9,489 nucleotides of DNA from Faecalimonas sp. GTDB taxonomy: Bacteria; Bacillota_A; Clostridia; Lachnospirales; Lachnospiraceae. Below, piece by piece: positions 1 through 7,343 of this stretch (positions within the stretch are counted from its first letter, which is position 1; the number at the start of each line of letters is the position of its first letter). A program made the translations under genes and the position numbers. The DNA lies in assembly GCA_026169575.1 (NCBI GenBank), contig JAPFCT010000290.1:1-9489 (forward strand). Direction: 5' to 3'. The notes below the pieces were generated by a model. The model did not search any database and was not told where the DNA came from. It worked only from the letters and a program-made list of their open reading frames with translations.

Positions 1-56
1 AGGAGTTGGAAAAAGAGAAAAAATGGATAAAATCAAAAGAAAATGAAAGGATTATC

Positions 57-85
57 TTGACGAAATGGCATTTTATGCTTATAAT
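57..85 (+). promoter_or_regulatory. Sigma-A-type promoter of the rpmH operon
   Basis: TTGACG at 57-62 and a perfect TATAAT at 80-85 are separated by exactly 17 nt, the optimal spacing for a housekeeping promoter. Transcription should start near position 92, leaving a 5' UTR of roughly 65 nt before rpmH. It is the only strong promoter seen upstream of the rpmH-rnpA-yidD-yidC-jag run, so it probably drives that whole unit. Confidence 0.88.
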
Positions 86-93
86 GAAATACG

Positions 94-143
94 ATGTCTA
101 AAAAATAATATGTCTATATTTATATATATAGGTTTCATGTCTA
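94..143 (+). repeat. Three ATGTCTA direct repeats in the rpmH 5' UTR
   Basis: The heptamer ATGTCTA occurs at 94-100, 110-116 and 137-143, all inside the predicted rpmH leader. The last copy abuts the Shine-Dalgarno sequence AAGGAGGT (143-150). The intervening sequence is almost pure A/T, including an alternating TA tract around 115-131. The repeats are seen directly. A role, such as binding of L34 or another regulator, is only a guess, and chance in an AT-rich leader is possible. Confidence 0.45.
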
Positions 144-158
144 AGGAGGTGGATTTCA

Positions 159-293
159 ATGAAAATGACATTCCAACCAAAAAAGAGATCTAGAGCGAAA
201 GTTCATGGATTCAGAGCAAGAATGAGCACAGCTGGTGGAAGAAAAGTTTTAGCTGCCAGAAGAGCAAAAGGAAGAAAACAGTTATCAGCGTAG
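159..293 (+). CDS. rpmH: 50S ribosomal protein L34
   Basis: This 44-residue protein is the smallest ribosomal protein of the large subunit and is buried in 23S rRNA. It starts [20 protein letters not shown] and ends in GRKQLSA. The extremely basic composition, the TFQPK start and the HGFRARM segment are diagnostic of L34, and the length is the family norm. The start ATG is preceded by an excellent Shine-Dalgarno sequence, AAGGAGGT, at 143-150. It opens the operon, directly upstream of rnpA as in nearly all bacteria. A hairpin begins at the last base of its TAG stop, which should let L34 be made in large excess over the downstream products. Confidence 0.97.
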   Translation: MKMTFQPKKRSRAKVHGFRARMSTAGGRKVLAARRAKGRKQLSA

Positions 294-321
294 GCCGCAT
301 ATATGTGGCCTTTTCTTCTTT
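293..321 (+). terminator. Intrinsic terminator/attenuator between rpmH and rnpA
   Basis: GGCCGCA (293-299) pairs with TGTGGCC (304-310) as a 7-bp stem with one G-U pair and a TATA loop, followed by the U-rich tail TTTTCTTCTTT (311-321). The stem begins within the rpmH stop codon. The interrupted T-tract suggests partial termination, consistent with abundant L34 mRNA and lower read-through into rnpA. Confidence 0.72.
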
Positions 322-342
322 AAAAATCAGGAGAAGATAATA

Positions 343-678
343 ATGAAATTTTCCGAATCATTGAAGAAAAATCAAGATTTTCAGATTGTTTATAAGACTG
401 GAAAGTCTTATGCAAATAAGTATCTGGTAATGTATGTAAAAGAGAACCAATCCGGGGGAAACCGGCTTGGTATTTCTGTCAGCAAAAAAGTCGGCAACAG
501 TGTCGTGAGACACCGGCTGACACGATTGATCAGAGAGAGTTATCGATTACAAGAAGAACATTTTCAGAGTGGATATGATATAGTAGTGATTGCGAGAGTG
601 AGTGCAAATGGGCGCTCATACAGAGAGATGGAAAGCGCATTGATCCACCTGGGAAGACTTCATAATATATATAAGTAA
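343..678 (+). CDS. rnpA: Ribonuclease P protein component
   Basis: This is the basic protein subunit of RNase P. It binds the catalytic RNA and the 5' leader of pre-tRNAs during leader removal. At 111 residues it has the usual length. It opens with the typical F-x-x-SLKKNQDF segment, and the core LGISVSKKVGNS (42-53) leads into the RNA-contacting motif region. That motif reads RHRLTRLIR (56-64), where most family members have R-N-R-x-K-R-x-I-R; Asn is His57 and Lys is Thr60 here. YDIVVIAR (78-85) is the conserved strand after the motif helix. The start ATG has an AGGAGA Shine-Dalgarno sequence at 329-334. It lies 49 nt after rpmH, behind a probable attenuator, and is followed 21 nt later by yidD. 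Confidence 0.96.
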   Translation: MKFSESLKKNQDFQIVYKTGKSYANKYLVMYVKENQSGGNRLGISVSKKVGNSVVRHRLTRLIRESYRLQEEHFQSGYDIVVIARVSANGRSYREMESALIHLGRLHNIYK

Positions 679-699
679 CAAAATGGAGATGTAAAATCG

Positions 700-912
700 G
701 TGAAAAAGATATTTATTGCACTTATCAGGTTTTACCAGAAATATTTATCCGGGTTAAAAAGAACAACTCACTGCATTTATTTTCCCACATGTTCTCAATA
801 TGGAATTGAAGCGATTGAGAAATACGGGGCATTAAAGGGTGGGTTATTAACTGTATGGAGAATTTTACGTTGTAATCCATTTGCAAAAGGCGGGTATGAC
901 CCTGTGCCTTAA
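700..912 (+). CDS. yidD: Membrane protein insertion efficiency factor YidD
   Basis: YidD is a small inner-leaflet membrane-associated protein that helps YidC/Sec insert membrane proteins. The 70-residue sequence shows the whole family signature in order: an amphipathic N-terminal helix ([14 protein letters not shown]), then [10 protein letters not shown] (25-34), a central EKYGALKGG, then R-I-L-R-C-N-P-F (54-61) and a terminal GGYDPVP. The three conserved Cys (25, 31, 58) are all present. The start is a GTG at 700; GGAG at 685-688 gives an 11-nt spacer, so initiation is probably modest. The stop codon at 910-912 overlaps the yidC Shine-Dalgarno sequence, so the two genes are likely translationally coupled. 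Confidence 0.96.
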   Translation: MKKIFIALIRFYQKYLSGLKRTTHCIYFPTCSQYGIEAIEKYGALKGGLLTVWRILRCNPFAKGGYDPVP

Positions 913-923
913 AGGAGGAAAAA

Positions 924-2189
924 ATGACAGGTATTCTTTTGACACAATCGACGACGCCAATCATAGGACAAGTGGCGTGGCTGCTCGGTAAATTAATGGA
1001 TGGAATCTTTAATGTGCTGAGCGGTGTATTCGGAATTGAGAATATAGGTCTGTGTATCATTTTATTCACAGTTATCATCTATACATTCATGATTCCACTT
1101 ACAATCAAACAGCAGAAATTTTCAAAATTAAGTGCAGTAATGAACCCTGAGCTTCAGGCAATTCAGAAAAAGTACAAGAACAAACGTGATCAGGAATCCA
1201 TGCTGAAAATGCAGGAAGAGATGAAGATGGTGTACGATAAGTACGGAACCTCACAGATGGGCGGATGTCTTCAGTTACTGATCCAGTTTCCGATCTTGCT
1301 TGCGTTGTGGAAGGTTATCCAGAATATTCCGGCGTATGTAGGCGGAGTGAAGGATATGTATATGCCGCTTGTTAATGGGATCATGGCAACAGACGGCTAT
1401 CAGAAAGTGATGGAGAAGATCGGTTCGGCAAGTCCGATTCTGATCAGTCCGGATAAGTTTGACTATACAAAGACAAATACAATCGTAGACGTACTTTATA
1501 AATTCCAGCCAAGTACATGGGATACATTAAAAGATAAATTCCCGGATCTTTCATCTTTGATCGATTCGACATCCGGGCAGATTTCACATATCAACAACTT
1601 CTTAGGTGCGAACATTTCCGATGCACCTGTCAACCTGATGATGGACGGATTAAAGACCGGAGCGATTCTTGTTGCGATCGTTGCACTTCTGATTCCGGTA
1701 TTATCTGGTCTGACACAGTGGATCAATATTAAACTGATGCCGCAGGCAGCAGGAATGGATGACAGAGATAACCCGATGGCAAGTTCTATGAAGACCATGA
1801 ATATGATCATGCCATTGTTCTCAGTATTTATGTGTTTCACAATGCCGGCAGGGCTTGGTCTGTACTGGATTTTCAGTGCGGTATGCCGTTCGGTACAGCA
1901 GGTAGCGATCAACAAGTATCTTGATCGTATGGATATGGATGAACTTGTGAAGAAGAATATGGAAAAGGCGAAGAAGAAATACGAGAAAAAGAAAGTTTCC
2001 ACAGAAGAATTAAATCAGATGGCGACAAAGAAAGTCCGTAATATTGCTGCAGATCAAAAGCATAATCACGCGACAGACAGCGAGCAGGAAGCTAAATTAC
2101 AGCAGGCAGCTGAACGTGCGAAAAATGCAAAACCGGGAAGCCTTACAGCGAAAGCAAATATGGTAAGGAAGTTTAACGAAAACGATTAA
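924..2189 (+). CDS. yidC: Membrane protein insertase YidC (Oxa1/SpoIIIJ family)
   Basis: This five-span insertase of the cytoplasmic membrane inserts membrane proteins alone or with SecYEG. It has 421 residues. There is a short extracytoplasmic N-terminus without a lipobox Cys. TM1 is about 41-60, followed by a cytoplasmic helical hairpin (62-108, KQQKFSKLSAVMNPELQAIQ onward). TM2 is about 114-134 (GGCLQLLIQFP), TM3 about 245-266, and TM4/TM5 about 293-329 (NMIMPLFSVFMCFTMPAGLGLYW, split at the PAG turn). A Lys/Glu-rich cytoplasmic tail (about 333-421) could contact the ribosome. Two features stand out. About 100 residues separate TM2 and TM3, where SpoIIIJ has a short loop; this stretch includes NNFLGANISDAP. 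The TM1 groove Arg of SpoIIIJ appears to be Tyr53. The start ATG is set by AAAGGAGG at 911-918. It lies between yidD and jag, the standard order. Confidence 0.95.
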   Translation: MTGILLTQSTTPIIGQVAWLLGKLMDGIFNVLSGVFGIENIGLCIILFTVIIYTFMIPLTIKQQKFSKLSAVMNPELQAIQKKYKNKRDQESMLKMQEEMKMVYDKYGTSQMGGCLQLLIQFPILLALWKVIQNIPAYVGGVKDMYMPLVNGIMATDGYQKVMEKIGSASPILISPDKFDYTKTNTIVDVLYKFQPSTWDTLKDKFPDLSSLIDSTSGQISHINNFLGANISDAPVNLMMDGLKTGAILVAIVALLIPVLSGLTQWINIKLMPQAAGMDDRDNPMASSMKTMNMIMPLFSVFMCFTMPAGLGLYWIFSAVCRSVQQVAINKYLDRMDMDELVKKNMEKAKKKYEKKKVSTEELNQMATKKVRNIAADQKHNHATDSEQEAKLQQAAERAKNAKPGSLTAKANMVRKFNEND

Positions 2190-2195
2190 TTCAAA

Positions 2196-2218
2196 CCGCA
2201 TTTCTACATTAGAAACGG
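2196..2218 (+). promoter_or_regulatory. Small hairpin abutting the jag ribosome-binding site
   Basis: CCG-(CA bulge)-TTTCT (2196-2205), loop ACATT, and AGAAA-CGG (2211-2218) form an 8-bp stem with a 2-nt bulge in the 41-nt yidC-jag gap. Its last two G residues are the first bases of the jag Shine-Dalgarno sequence GGGAGGG (2217-2223). It may mildly modulate jag translation or mark an RNA processing point. It has no U-tract, so it is not a terminator. Confidence 0.35.
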
Positions 2219-2230
2219 GAGGGCGAAAGA

Positions 2231-3031
2231 ATGGAAGAGATTAGAGTATCCGCAAAAACACTGAGCGATGCGATCACAGAAGCTTTGATTCAGTTAGGTG
2301 TGACCAGTGATCAGCTGGAATATGATGTAATTGAAAAAGGAAGTTCAGGATTTCTTGGAATCGGAGCAAAACAGGCTGTGATTTCTGCCAGAAGAAAGAA
2401 GACAGCAGAAGCACCGGTAGAATTAAATGAGATCAAATTAGAAAAACCAAAAGTAAAACCGGAACAGAAGAAAGAAGAGAAACGTCATCAGGCTCCGGCA
2501 AAGAAGCCAGAACATCATGCACCGGAAACAAAGCCGGTGGAGAAAGAGGAGCGCTCTTCTGTGAAGATCACAGAGGAAACAATCCGTGAATCTGAGAAAT
2601 TTTTGCAGGATGTCTTAAAGACAATGGATATGGAAGTCAAAATTCATTCCGAAGTAGACAGTGAAGGAACACTCTGTATCGAACTGGAAGGGGAGAATAT
2701 GGGAATTCTGATCGGTAAGAGAGGTCAGACATTAGATTCTCTTCAGTATCTGACAAACCGTGTGGCAAACAAGGTGCAGGATGGCTATATCCGTGTAAAA
2801 CTGGATACAGAAAATTACCGTGCAAGAAGAAAAGCAACGTTGGAGAACCTTGCAAAGAATATTGCCCACAAGGTAAAACGTACGAGAAAACCGGTTTCTC
2901 TGGAGCCGATGAATCCGTATGAGAGAAGAATTATTCACTCTGTATTACAGTCAGATAAATATGTATCCACACACAGTGAGGGAGAAGAACCATATAGAAG
3001 AGTGGTAATCACACCGTCCAGAAGACAATAA
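2231..3031 (+). CDS. jag: Jag/KhpB RNA-binding protein (Jag-N, KH, R3H domains)
   Basis: Jag (KhpB, SpoIIIJ-associated) is a cytoplasmic RNA-binding protein that partners with KhpA in Firmicutes and influences cell elongation and division. The 266 residues show three parts. The Jag-N domain (1-54) contains the signature EKGSSGFLGIGAKQAVI. A Lys/Glu/Pro/His-rich linker (about 57-112) is likely disordered. The C-terminal nucleic-acid-binding half has a KH domain (about 125-195) with the loop GILIGKRGQTLDSLQYLTN (GKRG at 162-165) and an R3H domain (about 200-266) with ERRIIH at 231-236. The start ATG has the Shine-Dalgarno sequence GGGAGGG at 2217-2223. It is the last gene of the first unit and follows yidC, its usual neighbour. 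A strong terminator lies 38 nt after its stop. Confidence 0.95.
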   Translation: MEEIRVSAKTLSDAITEALIQLGVTSDQLEYDVIEKGSSGFLGIGAKQAVISARRKKTAEAPVELNEIKLEKPKVKPEQKKEEKRHQAPAKKPEHHAPETKPVEKEERSSVKITEETIRESEKFLQDVLKTMDMEVKIHSEVDSEGTLCIELEGENMGILIGKRGQTLDSLQYLTNRVANKVQDGYIRVKLDTENYRARRKATLENLAKNIAHKVKRTRKPVSLEPMNPYERRIIHSVLQSDKYVSTHSEGEEPYRRVVITPSRRQ

Positions 3032-3042
3032 CAAAGAAATTC

Positions 3043-3063
3043 AGGGGTGTAAGAAACGCCCCT
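3043..3063 (+). other. GC-rich hairpin after jag
   Basis: AGGGGTG (3043-3049) pairs with CGCCCCT (3057-3063), 7 bp with one G-U pair and a 7-nt loop. No U-tract follows directly, but the main terminator stem starts six bases later. It may protect the 3' end of the jag transcript or assist termination. Confidence 0.5.
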
Positions 3064-3068
3064 AATAG

Positions 3069-3105
3069 AAAAATCGCCCAGACCGTGAAGTCTGAGCGAT
3101 TTTTT
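3069..3105 (+). terminator. Strong intrinsic terminator of the rpmH-jag unit
   Basis: AAAAATCGC (3069-3077) and CAGAC (3079-3083) pair with GTCTG (3090-3094) and GCGATTTTT (3096-3104). This gives 14 paired bases with one C/A mismatch and a 6-nt loop. The 3' arm runs straight into the T-tract 3100-3105. The matching A-run on the 5' arm also makes it a potential terminator on the reverse strand. It separates the rpmH-jag unit from mnmE. Confidence 0.9.
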
Positions 3106-3113
3106 GGTATAAT
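3105..3113 (+). promoter_or_regulatory. Extended -10 promoter of mnmE-mnmG-rsmG
   Basis: TG-G-TATAAT at 3105-3113 is a perfect extended -10 element. No good -35 hexamer lies at the expected place (about 3085-3090, GTGAAG), as is common for extended -10 promoters. Transcription should start near 3120, giving a 5' UTR of about 35 nt that contains the mnmE Shine-Dalgarno AAGGAG (3138-3143). The last T of the upstream terminator tract is also the T of the TG motif, so terminator and promoter are fused. Confidence 0.75.
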
Positions 3114-3155
3114 GAATTATGCTATGAAATTTGCGGGAAGGAGAGGCGGACAACG

Positions 3156-4532
3156 ATGATAAAAGATACAATCGCAGCAATCGCAACAGCGATGACAGCA
3201 TCAGGAATTGGAATTATCCGTATCAGTGGAGAGGAAGCTTTTGAGATTATTGACCGGATATACAGAGGCAGGAAGAAAGAGAAGAAGTTATCGAATGAGA
3301 AAACACATACGATTCATTATGGATATATCATAGATGGAGAGGAGACGATCGATGAGGTGTTAGTACTTCTGATGAGAGGTCCTCATAGCTATACCGGGGA
3401 GGATACAGTAGAGATCGACTGTCATGGAGGCGTGTACGTGATGAAGCGGATTCTTGAGACTGTGATCAAATATGGTGCGAGACCGGCAGAACCGGGAGAA
3501 TTTACAAAGAGAGCATTTTTAAATGGCAGGCTCGATCTGTCGCAGGCAGAGGCGGTCATTGATGTGATACAGTCCAAAAATGAATATGCATTGAAAAGTT
3601 CGGTAAGCCAGCTGAAAGGTTCTGTGCTGGAGAAGATTTCCGAGATTCGGAAGGAGATTTTATATCACACGGCATTTATCGAGACGGCGCTGGATGATCC
3701 GGAACATATCAGTATTGATGGCTATGGAGAAGAACTTCAAGTGACCGTAGAAAAGCTTTTGGAAGCAATTCGCAGGTTGTTAGACAGCGCAGATAATGGT
3801 AGAATAATCAAGGAAGGAATCCAGACTGTAATTGTAGGGAAGCCAAATGCAGGAAAGTCTTCGCTGCTAAATGTTCTTGCAGGGAAAGAGCGGGCGATCG
3901 TTACAGATATTGAAGGGACGACAAGAGATATTCTTGAGGAACATATTCAGATCAATGGAATCAGTCTGAATATCATAGATACCGCAGGGATTCGCGACAC
4001 GGAGGATGTTGTCGAGAAAATCGGAGTGGATAAGGCAAAGGATTATGCAAAAGAGGCGGATCTGATCATCTATGTTGTAGATGCATCGCGCGCACTTGAT
4101 GAAAATGACGAGCAGATTTTGTCTATGATCCGTGAAAAACAGGCATTGATCCTTTTAAATAAATCAGATCTTGAGACGGTAGTCACAAAGGAACTTCTGC
4201 AACAATATATAGAAAAACCGATGATTGAAATATCGGCGAAGCAGGAGCATGGCATCGAAGAAGTAGAACAGACGTTGAAAAATATGTTTTTTGAAGGGAA
4301 AGTCTCCTTTAATGATGAGGTATATATTACGAATATCCGGCAGAAGACAGCGCTTCAGAATGCATACGACAGTTTGGAAAAAGTAATTGGAAGTATTGAA
4401 ACTAATATGCCGGAGGATTTCTATTCGATTGACCTCATGGATGCCTATGAGGCGCTGGGAAGTATCACCGGAGAAACGATAGGAGAAGATTTAGTAAATG
4501 AAATATTCAGCAAGTTCTGTATGGGAAAATAA
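3156..4532 (+). CDS. mnmE: tRNA uridine-5-carboxymethylaminomethyl synthesis GTPase MnmE
   Basis: MnmE (TrmE/ThdF) forms a complex with MnmG that installs the (carboxymethyl)aminomethyl group at C5 of the wobble uridine (U34) in certain tRNAs. It uses tetrahydrofolate-derived one-carbon units, glycine, FAD/NADH and GTP hydrolysis. The 458-residue length is standard. The N-terminal folate-binding domain (1-120) starts DTIAAIATA and contains [19 protein letters not shown] helical domain follows, with an inserted G domain at about 220-380: G1 GKPNAGKS (228-235), G2 TTRD (255-258), G3 DTAG (275-278), G4 NKSD (335-338), G5 SAK (360-362). The C-terminus ends in the invariant FCMGK, whose Cys is needed for catalysis in E. 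coli. The start ATG lies 12 nt after AAGGAG. Its last 35 nt overlap mnmG. Confidence 0.98.
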   Translation: MIKDTIAAIATAMTASGIGIIRISGEEAFEIIDRIYRGRKKEKKLSNEKTHTIHYGYIIDGEETIDEVLVLLMRGPHSYTGEDTVEIDCHGGVYVMKRILETVIKYGARPAEPGEFTKRAFLNGRLDLSQAEAVIDVIQSKNEYALKSSVSQLKGSVLEKISEIRKEILYHTAFIETALDDPEHISIDGYGEELQVTVEKLLEAIRRLLDSADNGRIIKEGIQTVIVGKPNAGKSSLLNVLAGKERAIVTDIEGTTRDILEEHIQINGISLNIIDTAGIRDTEDVVEKIGVDKAKDYAKEADLIIYVVDASRALDENDEQILSMIREKQALILLNKSDLETVVTKELLQQYIEKPMIEISAKQEHGIEEVEQTLKNMFFEGKVSFNDEVYITNIRQKTALQNAYDSLEKVIGSIETNMPEDFYSIDLMDAYEALGSITGETIGEDLVNEIFSKFCMGK

Positions 4533-6420
4533 AGACAGATATGGAATTGCCGTGATCGGCGCGGGACATGCGGGATGTGAGGCGGCCCTGGCAGCTGCAA
4601 GGCTCGGCGTCAGGACGATCATGTTTACAGTAAGTGTGGACAGTATTGCGCTGATGCCGTGTAATCCGAACATCGGAGGCAGTTCCAAAGGGCATCTCGT
4701 CAAAGAGGTAGATGCACTTGGAGGAGAGATGGGAAAGGTCATTGACCGGACCTTTATCCAGTCCAAAATGTTAAATAAGTCAAAAGGACCTGCAGTCCAT
4801 TCTCTCCGCGCGCAGGCGGATAAGGCAAAGTACAGTACTGAGATGAGGAAGGTGCTGGAGCAGCAGGAGAATCTGGATATCAAGCAGGCAGAGGTTACGA
4901 AGATTCTTGTGGAAAACGGGAAGGTAACCGGAGTGCAGACATTTTCAGGGGCGATTTATCACTGTGATGCGGTAGTGCTATGCACCGGAACGTATTTAAA
5001 ATCAAAATGTATTTATGGGGAAATCAGTGAGAATTGTGGCCCGAATGGTCTGAAGGCAGCAAATTATTTGAGTGACTGCCTCAAAGAACTCGGAATCGAG
5101 ATGTATCGTTTTAAGACTGGAACACCGGCAAGGATCGACCGCAATTCCATCGATTTCACGAAGATGGAAGAGCAGTTTGGAGATGAGAGAGTTGTTCCAT
5201 TTTCATTTACAACGGATCCAAAAGATGTGCAGATCGATCAGATATCCTGCTGGCTGACTTATACAAATGAGAGAACACATCAGATCATCCGGGAGAATCT
5301 TGATCGCTCCCCACTGTTTTCTGGTATGATCGAGGGAACCGGTCCGAGGTACTGTCCGTCGATCGAAGATAAGGTCGTAAAATTTGCAGATAAGGATCGG
5401 CATCAGGTGTTTATTGAGCCGGAAGGTCTGGATACGAATGAGATGTACATTGGCGGAATGTCAAGTTCGCTTCCGGAGGATGTCCAGTATGAGATGTACC
5501 GGAGCGTGCCGGGACTAGAACATGCAAAGATTGTCCGCAATGCCTACGCGATCGAATATGACTGTATCGATGCGAGACAGCTCTACGCGACACTGGAATT
5601 TAAAAAGATCAGCGGGCTGTTCAGTGGAGGACAGTTTAACGGAAGCTCCGGGTATGAGGAGGCAGCAGCACAAGGGCTTGTGGCAGGGATCAATGCAGCG
5701 AGAAAAGTGCTTGGAAAGGAACAGATCATCATTGACCGCTCTCAGGGGTATATTGGAGTTTTGATCGATGATCTTGTGACAAAGGAAAGTCATGAACCAT
5801 ATCGGATGATGACGTCAAGAGCAGAGTATCGTCTGCTTCTCAGACAAGATAATGCAGATCAGCGTCTGACAGAAATCGGATATCAGGTCGGCCTGATCGA
5901 TGAGGAACGCTATCAGAATCTGAAGAAGAAAGAACAACAGATTGAGGAGCAGGTAGAGCGGCTGGAACATACGAATGTAGGAGCATCCAGACCAGTCCAG
6001 GAAGTTTTGGAGAAGTATGGAAGCACTCCGCTGAAAAATGGAATCACACTGGCTGAACTGATTCGCCGTCCGGAGTTATCCTATGAAGCGTTGGAGGAGA
6101 TCGATCCGGGAAGAGTGGAACTGAGTGAGGATGTGATTGAGCAGATCAATATCCGTATTAAATACGATGGATATATCAGGCGCCAGATGAAGCAGGTGGA
6201 ACAATTTAAAAAATTAGAAACAAAACGGATTCCAGATGCGATCAACTATGATGAAATTGGAAGTCTTCGTATAGAGGCAAAGCAAAAGCTGAACCAGTAC
6301 CGTCCGATCTCGATCGGGCAGGCATCAAGAATCTCCGGAGTTTCACCGGCAGATATTTCTGTATTGCTTGTATATATGGAAAGCTATGGAAGTAAGAGGG
6401 AAAAAGATGAGCAGTCATAA
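4498..6420 (+). CDS. mnmG: tRNA uridine-5-carboxymethylaminomethyl synthesis enzyme MnmG (GidA)
   Basis: MnmG is the FAD-dependent partner of MnmE in wobble-uridine modification. The 640-residue protein has the Rossmann dinucleotide motif [10 protein letters not shown] (21-30) and [16 protein letters not shown] (55-70). It also has [14 protein letters not shown] (280-293), [22 protein letters not shown] (372-393) and [15 protein letters not shown] (440-454), plus the helical MnmE-binding C-terminus. Cys55 and Cys286 correspond to the two conserved catalytic-region Cys of E. coli GidA. The ATG at 4498 is the only usable in-frame start before the FAD motif and has AGGAG at 4481-4485. It therefore overlaps the mnmE end by 35 nt and gives an N-terminus about eight residues longer than usual. 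The tight overlap suggests coupled synthesis of the two complex members. Confidence 0.98.
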   Translation: MKYSASSVWENKDRYGIAVIGAGHAGCEAALAAARLGVRTIMFTVSVDSIALMPCNPNIGGSSKGHLVKEVDALGGEMGKVIDRTFIQSKMLNKSKGPAVHSLRAQADKAKYSTEMRKVLEQQENLDIKQAEVTKILVENGKVTGVQTFSGAIYHCDAVVLCTGTYLKSKCIYGEISENCGPNGLKAANYLSDCLKELGIEMYRFKTGTPARIDRNSIDFTKMEEQFGDERVVPFSFTTDPKDVQIDQISCWLTYTNERTHQIIRENLDRSPLFSGMIEGTGPRYCPSIEDKVVKFADKDRHQVFIEPEGLDTNEMYIGGMSSSLPEDVQYEMYRSVPGLEHAKIVRNAYAIEYDCIDARQLYATLEFKKISGLFSGGQFNGSSGYEEAAAQGLVAGINAARKVLGKEQIIIDRSQGYIGVLIDDLVTKESHEPYRMMTSRAEYRLLLRQDNADQRLTEIGYQVGLIDEERYQNLKKKEQQIEEQVERLEHTNVGASRPVQEVLEKYGSTPLKNGITLAELIRRPELSYEALEEIDPGRVELSEDVIEQINIRIKYDGYIRRQMKQVEQFKKLETKRIPDAINYDEIGSLRIEAKQKLNQYRPISIGQASRISGVSPADISVLLVYMESYGSKREKDEQS

Positions 6421-7129
6421 ATTTGAAGAAAAATTAAGTGCATTGGGGATCACATTGTGTGAGAGACAGAAAGAACAGTTCAATCTCTTTTACGAGATTC
6501 TTGTTGAGTGGAATGAATTTATGAATCTGACCGGGATCACAGAATACGAGGAGGTCAATGAGAAGCATTTTGTAGACTCTGTGTCTATCGTAAAAGCGAT
6601 GGATATGAAGTCAGTAGAGAAGATCATCGACGTCGGGACGGGAGCAGGGTTCCCGGGGATCCCGCTGAAAATTGTATTTCCGGAACTGGAAGTTGTGCTG
6701 TTAGATTCTTTAAATAAGAGAGTAAAATTCCTCAATGCTGTGATTGAAAAATTACAGCTGAAGGGAATCCGTGCTATTCACGGAAGAGCAGAAGACTATG
6801 CAAAGCAGCCAGAATACAGAGAGCAATTTGATCTCTGCGTGTCACGGGCAGTGGCAAATCTGGCAACGCTGTCAGAATATTGTCTTCCTTATGTGAGAAA
6901 GGGAGGTGTGTTCCTTCCATATAAATCAGGGGAAATCGATGAAGAAGTTGTACAGGCAAAGAAGGCAGTCGCCATGCTTGGAGGAACTCTCAGTGAAGTC
7001 ATCAAGTTCCAGCTTCCGGGAAGTGAGATTGGAAGATCCTTTGTGAAGATTGAGAAGATAAAACTGACTGCGAAAAAGTATCCGAGAAAAGCAGGACTTC
7101 CTGCGAAAGAACCGCTTGGGATTGCATAG
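6407..7129 (+). CDS. rsmG: 16S rRNA (guanine-N7)-methyltransferase RsmG (GidB)
   Basis: RsmG uses S-adenosylmethionine to methylate N7 of G527 (E. coli numbering) in the 530 loop of 16S rRNA. Loss of the enzyme gives low-level streptomycin resistance in several bacteria. Starting at ATG 6407 the protein has 240 residues, matching the family length; two in-frame upstream ATGs (6368, 6386) lie inside mnmG and lack a good Shine-Dalgarno sequence, whereas AGAGGG at 6395-6400 fits 6407. Visible motifs are [20 protein letters not shown] (40-59), the SAM motif [15 protein letters not shown] (75-88), D100 at the acidic strand end, CVSRAVANL (144-152), and the C-terminal [15 protein letters not shown] (224-238). 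It overlaps mnmG by 14 nt, and both probably share the promoter before mnmE. Confidence 0.97.
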   Translation: MSSHKFEEKLSALGITLCERQKEQFNLFYEILVEWNEFMNLTGITEYEEVNEKHFVDSVSIVKAMDMKSVEKIIDVGTGAGFPGIPLKIVFPELEVVLLDSLNKRVKFLNAVIEKLQLKGIRAIHGRAEDYAKQPEYREQFDLCVSRAVANLATLSEYCLPYVRKGGVFLPYKSGEIDEEVVQAKKAVAMLGGTLSEVIKFQLPGSEIGRSFVKIEKIKLTAKKYPRKAGLPAKEPLGIA

Positions 7130-7244
7130 GGAGCAGCAAAGTAGCGAAGAGTAAATGAACTAGAAAACTATAATCGCATATGTTTGGAAAGTTTTTGAAA
7201 ATAAGATTTTGTTTTTTGAAAAAGATGAAAGCAGTTTAGAATAG

Positions 7245-7288
7245 GAAAGACGGACAGAATAAGAAAGTCAAAATTCTGTCCGTCTTTC
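7245..7288. terminator. 16-bp perfect hairpin between convergent rsmG and hydrolase genes
   Basis: The 16 bases at 7245-7260 are exactly reverse-complementary to 7273-7288, around a 12-nt loop. The repeat lies between the ends of two convergent genes, 115 nt after rsmG and 55 nt after the hydrolase, where a bidirectional terminator is expected. Neither side has a strong U-tract (ATTGGTC follows on the plus strand), so it could also act as an RNA 3'-end stabiliser. The rest of 7130-7343 is AT-rich filler with no supportable gene. Confidence 0.6.
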
Positions 7289-7343
7289 ATTGGTCAGGCA
7301 ATTACAACTTATCAATTGTTAACAAAGGATTTCTGCAATTTGA

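Noticed and set aside
22..30. DnaA-box-like sequence (reverse of TTATCCATT)
   Set aside because: It is a single degenerate copy with two mismatches to the TTATCCACA consensus and no companions, so it does not support an origin here.
725..1078. Minus-strand open frames opposite yidD, yidC, jag, mnmE and mnmG
   Set aside because: All lie opposite clearly conserved genes, show no domain signatures and are shadows of the real reading frames.
6368..6406. Longer rsmG start at 6368 or 6386
   Set aside because: These ATGs lie deep inside mnmG, lack a good Shine-Dalgarno sequence, and would add residues beyond the normal RsmG N-terminus. ATG 6407 has AGAGGG at proper spacing and gives the family length.
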